From positions 1-64,000 of the forward strand of contig JABDDX010000002.1 in the NCBI GenBank assembly GCA_013287375.1: 64,000 nucleotides of DNA, in the 5' to 3' direction. Below are positions 60,196 to 64,000 of the stretch, piece by piece (within the stretch, counting starts at the first letter, position 1; every line of letters starts with the position of its first letter). This DNA is from Bacteroidota bacterium. GTDB taxonomy: Bacteria > Bacteroidota > Bacteroidia > Sphingobacteriales > Sphingobacteriaceae. Below the pieces are notes generated by a model. It worked only from the letters and a program-made list of their open reading frames with translations. It was not told the DNA's origin and searched no databases. Both the position numbers and the translations under genes were made by a program.

Positions 60196-61326
60196 CTATA
60201 ACCTTTCACCCAGTCTTTTTACCATTACCTGTTTCCAGTTGTAAAACTCGCCGCTTATTATCTTTTCACGTGCTTCCTGTACCAGCCACAGGTAAAAGTG
60301 CAGGTTGTGCAAGGTAGCTATTTGTGCGCCAAGCATTTCGCCGCTATGTATCAGGTGCCTTAAATAAGCTTTTGTGTATGCTTTATCTGCAAACAGGTCA
60401 CTATCGGCTTCAATTGGCGAAAAGTCGTTCTTCCACTTCTCGTTTTTAATATTGATAATGCCATTTTTGGTAAATAACATACCGTTGCGGGCATTGCGGG
60501 TAGGCATTACGCAGTCAAACATATCAATACCTAACGCAATATTCTCCAAAATATTTATAGGTGTGCCTACACCCATCAAATAACGTGGTTTTTGCTCTGG
60601 TAATATATTGCACACAATTTCTGTCATGGCGTACATTTCTTCAGCGGGTTCGCCTACTGAAAGTCCGCCTATGGCATTGCCCTCGCGCTCAAATGAAGCG
60701 ATAACTTCTGCGGATCTCACCCTCAAGTCTTTATAAACCGAGCCTTGTACTATAGGGAAAAATGTTTGACTATAGCCGTATTTAGGTTCGGTAGTATCAA
60801 ACCTGTCGCAGCAGCGTTTAAGCCAGCGATGGGTCATTTCTATAGAGCGTTTGGCGTAGTTATAGTCGCAAGGATAGGGCGTACACTCATCAAATGCCAT
60901 AATGATATCCGCGCCAATGGTACGTTGTATATCCATCACATTCTCAGGCGTAAACAAGTGTTTTGAGCCGTCAATATGCGAGCGGAAGGTAACGCCCTCC
61001 TCCTTTATCTTACGCACTTCGGTAAGCGAATACACCTGGTAGCCGCCGCTATCGGTTAAAATAGGGCCATCCCAGCCATTAAATTTATGCAGACCACCAG
61101 CTTGCTCAATGGTGTTAAGCCCTGGTCGTAAGTATAAATGGTAGGTGTTTCCTAGTATAATTTGCGCCTTAATATCGTTCTTTAGCTCGTGCTGATGAAC
61201 GGCTTTTACGGTACCTGCGGTACCAACCGGCATAAAAATAGGCGTTTGTATGGTTCCGTGATCGGTAGTGATCTCACCCGCGCGGGCTTTTGAATGCGGA
61301 TCCTGGGCTGTTAAATTAAATTTCAT
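60196..61326 (-). CDS. tgt: tRNA-guanine transglycosylase
   Basis: IFMPVGTAGTVKAVHQHEL, ILTDSGGYQVYSL, MAFDECTPYPCDYNYAKRSIEMTHRW; start refined to MKFNLTAQDP. Confidence 0.96.
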   Translation of the reverse strand: MKFNLTAQDPHSKARAGEITTDHGTIQTPIFMPVGTAGTVKAVHQHELKNDIKAQIILGNTYHLYLRPGLNTIEQAGGLHKFNGWDGPILTDSGGYQVYSLTEVRKIKEEGVTFRSHIDGSKHLFTPENVMDIQRTIGADIIMAFDECTPYPCDYNYAKRSIEMTHRWLKRCCDRFDTTEPKYGYSQTFFPIVQGSVYKDLRVRSAEVIASFEREGNAIGGLSVGEPAEEMYAMTEIVCNILPEQKPRYLMGVGTPINILENIALGIDMFDCVMPTRNARNGMLFTKNGIINIKNEKWKNDFSPIEADSDLFADKAYTKAYLRHLIHSGEMLGAQIATLHNLHFYLWLVQEAREKIISGEFYNWKQVMVKRLGERL

Positions 61327-61923
61327 GTAAGTATGCAAAATTAACAAATTTATCAGGATGTGCGAATGTGCAAATTTGTGGATGTGCAAGTGTGCAGATA
61401 TGCAAATATGCGATGACTATATTGGGCCGTACTGTGTCATTATGCGGATGATACACCTGGTACAAGTGGTCGTTTTTGACCTAAAAACATCCAAAATAGT
61501 ACCCAAAAGAGCGATTTTACATGTCAAATTGCCTCGTTTTTAGACTAAAAATAGATGATTTTAGCCTAAAAAGTACCCCGAAACGACCGCTTTTTGACTG
61601 TTTTTGAATGATTTTTACCTGTTTTATCAATGTCTTGATGCGAAAATCCAATGACCAATCTCCAATCGACCGATCTCTAATCTCTAACCAATGGCATTCC
61701 CGCCGGTAGAAGCGGGCCGCGCTATTCGCTCATACTGCACAGGCCTTAATCGCCGGCCGGTATCCGCTACTATCGCTAATGCGGTAATCAGCACAAACAA
61801 AAATCAAGTAAATCCCTAAATCCCATAAATCATGGTTCAGACAATAATGTGGAAACTTAACCCACTTATAAACACAATAAATCCATTGATTTTTAACAAA
61901 TTTGCTCCTTATTATATCATTGT

Positions 61924-63042
61924 TTGGAAACGTATATAAAGGAAGCCTTATTTCTGCTTTTTCAGTTCTGTTTTATTATTCAGCTGTATTATCTGGTTAA
62001 CAATTATAGCAGGCTTGCAGGCTATAAACCACTGGAGGATTTGCTGCCCATAACTATCCCCGTTTCGGTAATTATCAGTGCCCGAAATGAGGCAAAAAAT
62101 TTACAACATTACCTGCCATTTATCCTGGAACAAAATTATCCCGATTACGAAGTTGTGGTAATAAACGATTGTTCTCACGATTCATCCGATACCGTATTAG
62201 AGGTTTTTCAGGAGAAATATCCCCACTTAAAAGTGGTTACTATTACCGAGCATGATCGTTTTAAAACCGGTAAAAAGTTTGCATTAACCCTCGGTATCAA
62301 AGCTGCAAAAAATGAGCATTTGTTATTTACAGATGCTGATTGCATGCCAGGTTCAGTTAACTGGATAGCCCGTATGGCCGCAAATTTTACCACATCCGCG
62401 CAAATTGTTTTAGGCTACGCACCTTATAATAAGAGTAAGAATTTTTTGAATCCCTTTATCAGGTTTGAGGGGGTAAAGGCCGCTATTAATTACTTCTCGG
62501 CTGCGCTAAATGGCAACCCTTACATGGGGGTTGGGCGCAATTTGGCTTATACCAAATCGCTGTTTTTTAGTGCCAAAGGTTTCGCTTCGCATATGCATTT
62601 GATAGCAGGCGATGACGATTTATTTGTAAATCAACACGCCACAGAAGATAATACAACGATCGAATTACACCCTGAAGCCTTCACTTATACCGATGCCAAA
62701 ACCACTCTGTCGTCATGGTACAAACAGAAAAAACGCCATTTTGGGGTAGGCAAATATTACAAAAATGAGCATCGCAGAATGTTAAGTATTGATGCGATTA
62801 GCGGCTATTTATTCTATGTTTTACTGATTATATGCCTTATATTTAGCTTCGAACCCATGCTCGTTTTGGGGATATTTATATTCAGGCTGATACTGCAAAT
62901 AGTGATTTATAGCAAAACCTTTAAGAAGCTGGAAGCCAATGATTTGGTGTGGTATTTACCCGGGCTTGATTTTTGCTATTACATATATATTAACACATTC
63001 GGACTACTAGCCACTTTTATTAAGACCACCCAATGGAAATAA
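61924..63042 (+). CDS. Glycosyltransferase family 2
   Basis: PVSVIISARNEAKNLQHYLPFILEQNYPDYEVVVINDCSHDSSDTVLEVF, LFTDADCMP. Confidence 0.92.
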   Translation: METYIKEALFLLFQFCFIIQLYYLVNNYSRLAGYKPLEDLLPITIPVSVIISARNEAKNLQHYLPFILEQNYPDYEVVVINDCSHDSSDTVLEVFQEKYPHLKVVTITEHDRFKTGKKFALTLGIKAAKNEHLLFTDADCMPGSVNWIARMAANFTTSAQIVLGYAPYNKSKNFLNPFIRFEGVKAAINYFSAALNGNPYMGVGRNLAYTKSLFFSAKGFASHMHLIAGDDDLFVNQHATEDNTTIELHPEAFTYTDAKTTLSSWYKQKKRHFGVGKYYKNEHRRMLSIDAISGYLFYVLLIICLIFSFEPMLVLGIFIFRLILQIVIYSKTFKKLEANDLVWYLPGLDFCYYIYINTFGLLATFIKTTQWK

Positions 63043-63638
63043 ACGCAAACTTTACCGAGAACGCGAAGAATGATTTTCACCTGGTGGTGAAGGCGCGCGA
63101 AGGCAACCAAAAAGCCTATGCCGACCTGATGCATCGCTACAAAGACTCCATCTATTTTATGGTATTAAAAATGGTTAACAACAAGGAGGACGCTATGGAC
63201 CTTACTGTTGAAACCTTTGCCAAAGCCTTTGAAAAGCTGGAAAAATACCAACCCGATTATGCCTTTAGTACCTGGCTTTTTCGCGTAGCTACTAATAATT
63301 GTATCGATTTTATCCGTAAAAAGAAGCTAAACACTACTTCCATACATGGTATGATGGATGATGATGGCGAGGATAAAACATTGCAGATTAAAGCTGATGT
63401 GCTAAATCCGGAAGAAACATCTATCAAAAAACAACAAACTGAAGAGTTAAAGTTATTGATAGAAAACTTACCGTTACGTTACCGCAACCTGATCACACTG
63501 AGGTACTTTGATGAATTATCTTACGAGGAGATAGCCCAACAGCTTGATTTACCTCTGGGTACAGTAAAAGCACAGTTATTCAGGGCTCGTTATTTATTAG
63601 GAAACATCCTTAACCGTTTAAATAGGGATGACATCTAA
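63033..63638 (+). CDS. RNA polymerase sigma factor (ECF/sigma-70 family)
   Basis: YADLMHRYKDSIYFMVLKMVNNKEDAMDLTVETFAKAFEKLEKYQ...LPLRYRNLITLRYFDELSYEEIAQQLDLPLGTVKAQLFRAR. Confidence 0.94.
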   Translation: MEINANFTENAKNDFHLVVKAREGNQKAYADLMHRYKDSIYFMVLKMVNNKEDAMDLTVETFAKAFEKLEKYQPDYAFSTWLFRVATNNCIDFIRKKKLNTTSIHGMMDDDGEDKTLQIKADVLNPEETSIKKQQTEELKLLIENLPLRYRNLITLRYFDELSYEEIAQQLDLPLGTVKAQLFRARYLLGNILNRLNRDDI

Positions 63639-64000
63639 TATTCTCTTAAAATATTTCCCTAATACTACTCCGCAGCAACAGCAGCAGTTTGAACAATTGC
63701 CCGGGTTGTATAACTTTTGGAATAACCAGATCAACGTTATTTCGCGGAAAGATATTGACCAGCTTTACGAGCGCCACGTACTGCATTCGCTTGGTATAGC
63801 TAAAGTGATAAACTTTTTACCCGGCGAAAACGTACTTGACGTAGGTACAGGTGGTGGTTTTCCCGGTATTCCACTGGCTATTTTATTCCCCGAAACGCAG
63901 TTTTTTTTGGTCGATTCCATCGGCAAAAAAATAAAAGTGGTTAAAGAAGTAGCCTCTGCACTTGGTCTTCAAAACCTTAAAGCAGAGCATTTACGAGCCG
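63628..64000 (+). CDS. rsmG: 16S rRNA (guanine-N7)-methyltransferase RsmG, partial
   Basis: MTSNILLKYFPNTTPQQQQQFEQLPGLYNFWNNQINVISRKDIDQLYERHVLHSLGIAKVINFLPGENVLDVGTGGGFPGIPLAILFPETQF. Confidence 0.94.
   Translation, partial: MTSNILLKYFPNTTPQQQQQFEQLPGLYNFWNNQINVISRKDIDQLYERHVLHSLGIAKVINFLPGENVLDVGTGGGFPGIPLAILFPETQFFLVDSIGKKIKVVKEVASALGLQNLKAEHLRA

Noticed and set aside
1-64000. CRISPR arrays, rRNA operons, insertion-sequence transposases, prophage genes
   Set aside because: No regularly spaced direct repeats, no rRNA sequence, and no transposase or integrase translation was recognised in the window.

Overview
The window is 64 kb of a Bacteroidota chromosome, probably Sphingobacteriaceae (Mucilaginibacter/Pedobacter-like) judging from gene content and order. 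It has two parts. (A) About 1-24.2 kb looks like an accessory low-oxygen/energy-stress block: Crp/Fnr regulator, two paralogous methyltransferase-like genes, DUF1275, universal stress protein, an uncharacterised 593-aa Cys-rich protein, a cbb3 oxidase locus (ccoI-S-NO-Q-P-G-H-safE), HemN, H+-type P-ATPase, phosphoketolase, acetate kinase, VIT-like protein, SSADH, a histidine-kinase fragment and a SHOCT mini-protein. It ends near a tRNA-Arg(CCG). (B) About 24.8-64 kb is mostly housekeeping: ychF, PUR-like DUF3276, ABC exporter, Leu/Glu DH, nusB, yajC, coaE, glmM, cysteine desulfurase, accD, fba, HMG-CoA lyase, NDH-2, secDF, folA/thyA, ispE, lptF/G-like, tgt, sigma factor, rsmG. Its intergenic regions carry several short repeat families. 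Points most worth a second look: an in-frame methyltransferase::Crp-HTH chimera; an N-terminally truncated HemN overlapping the P-ATPase; a frameshifted four-helix-bundle (S23/Avd-like) gene in a ~460-bp cassette with 25-bp terminal inverted repeats, plus a solo copy of the repeat upstream of thyA; and a Doc-type toxin-antitoxin pair coupled into a thyA-folA operon. All calls come from reading the sequence; no database search was run.
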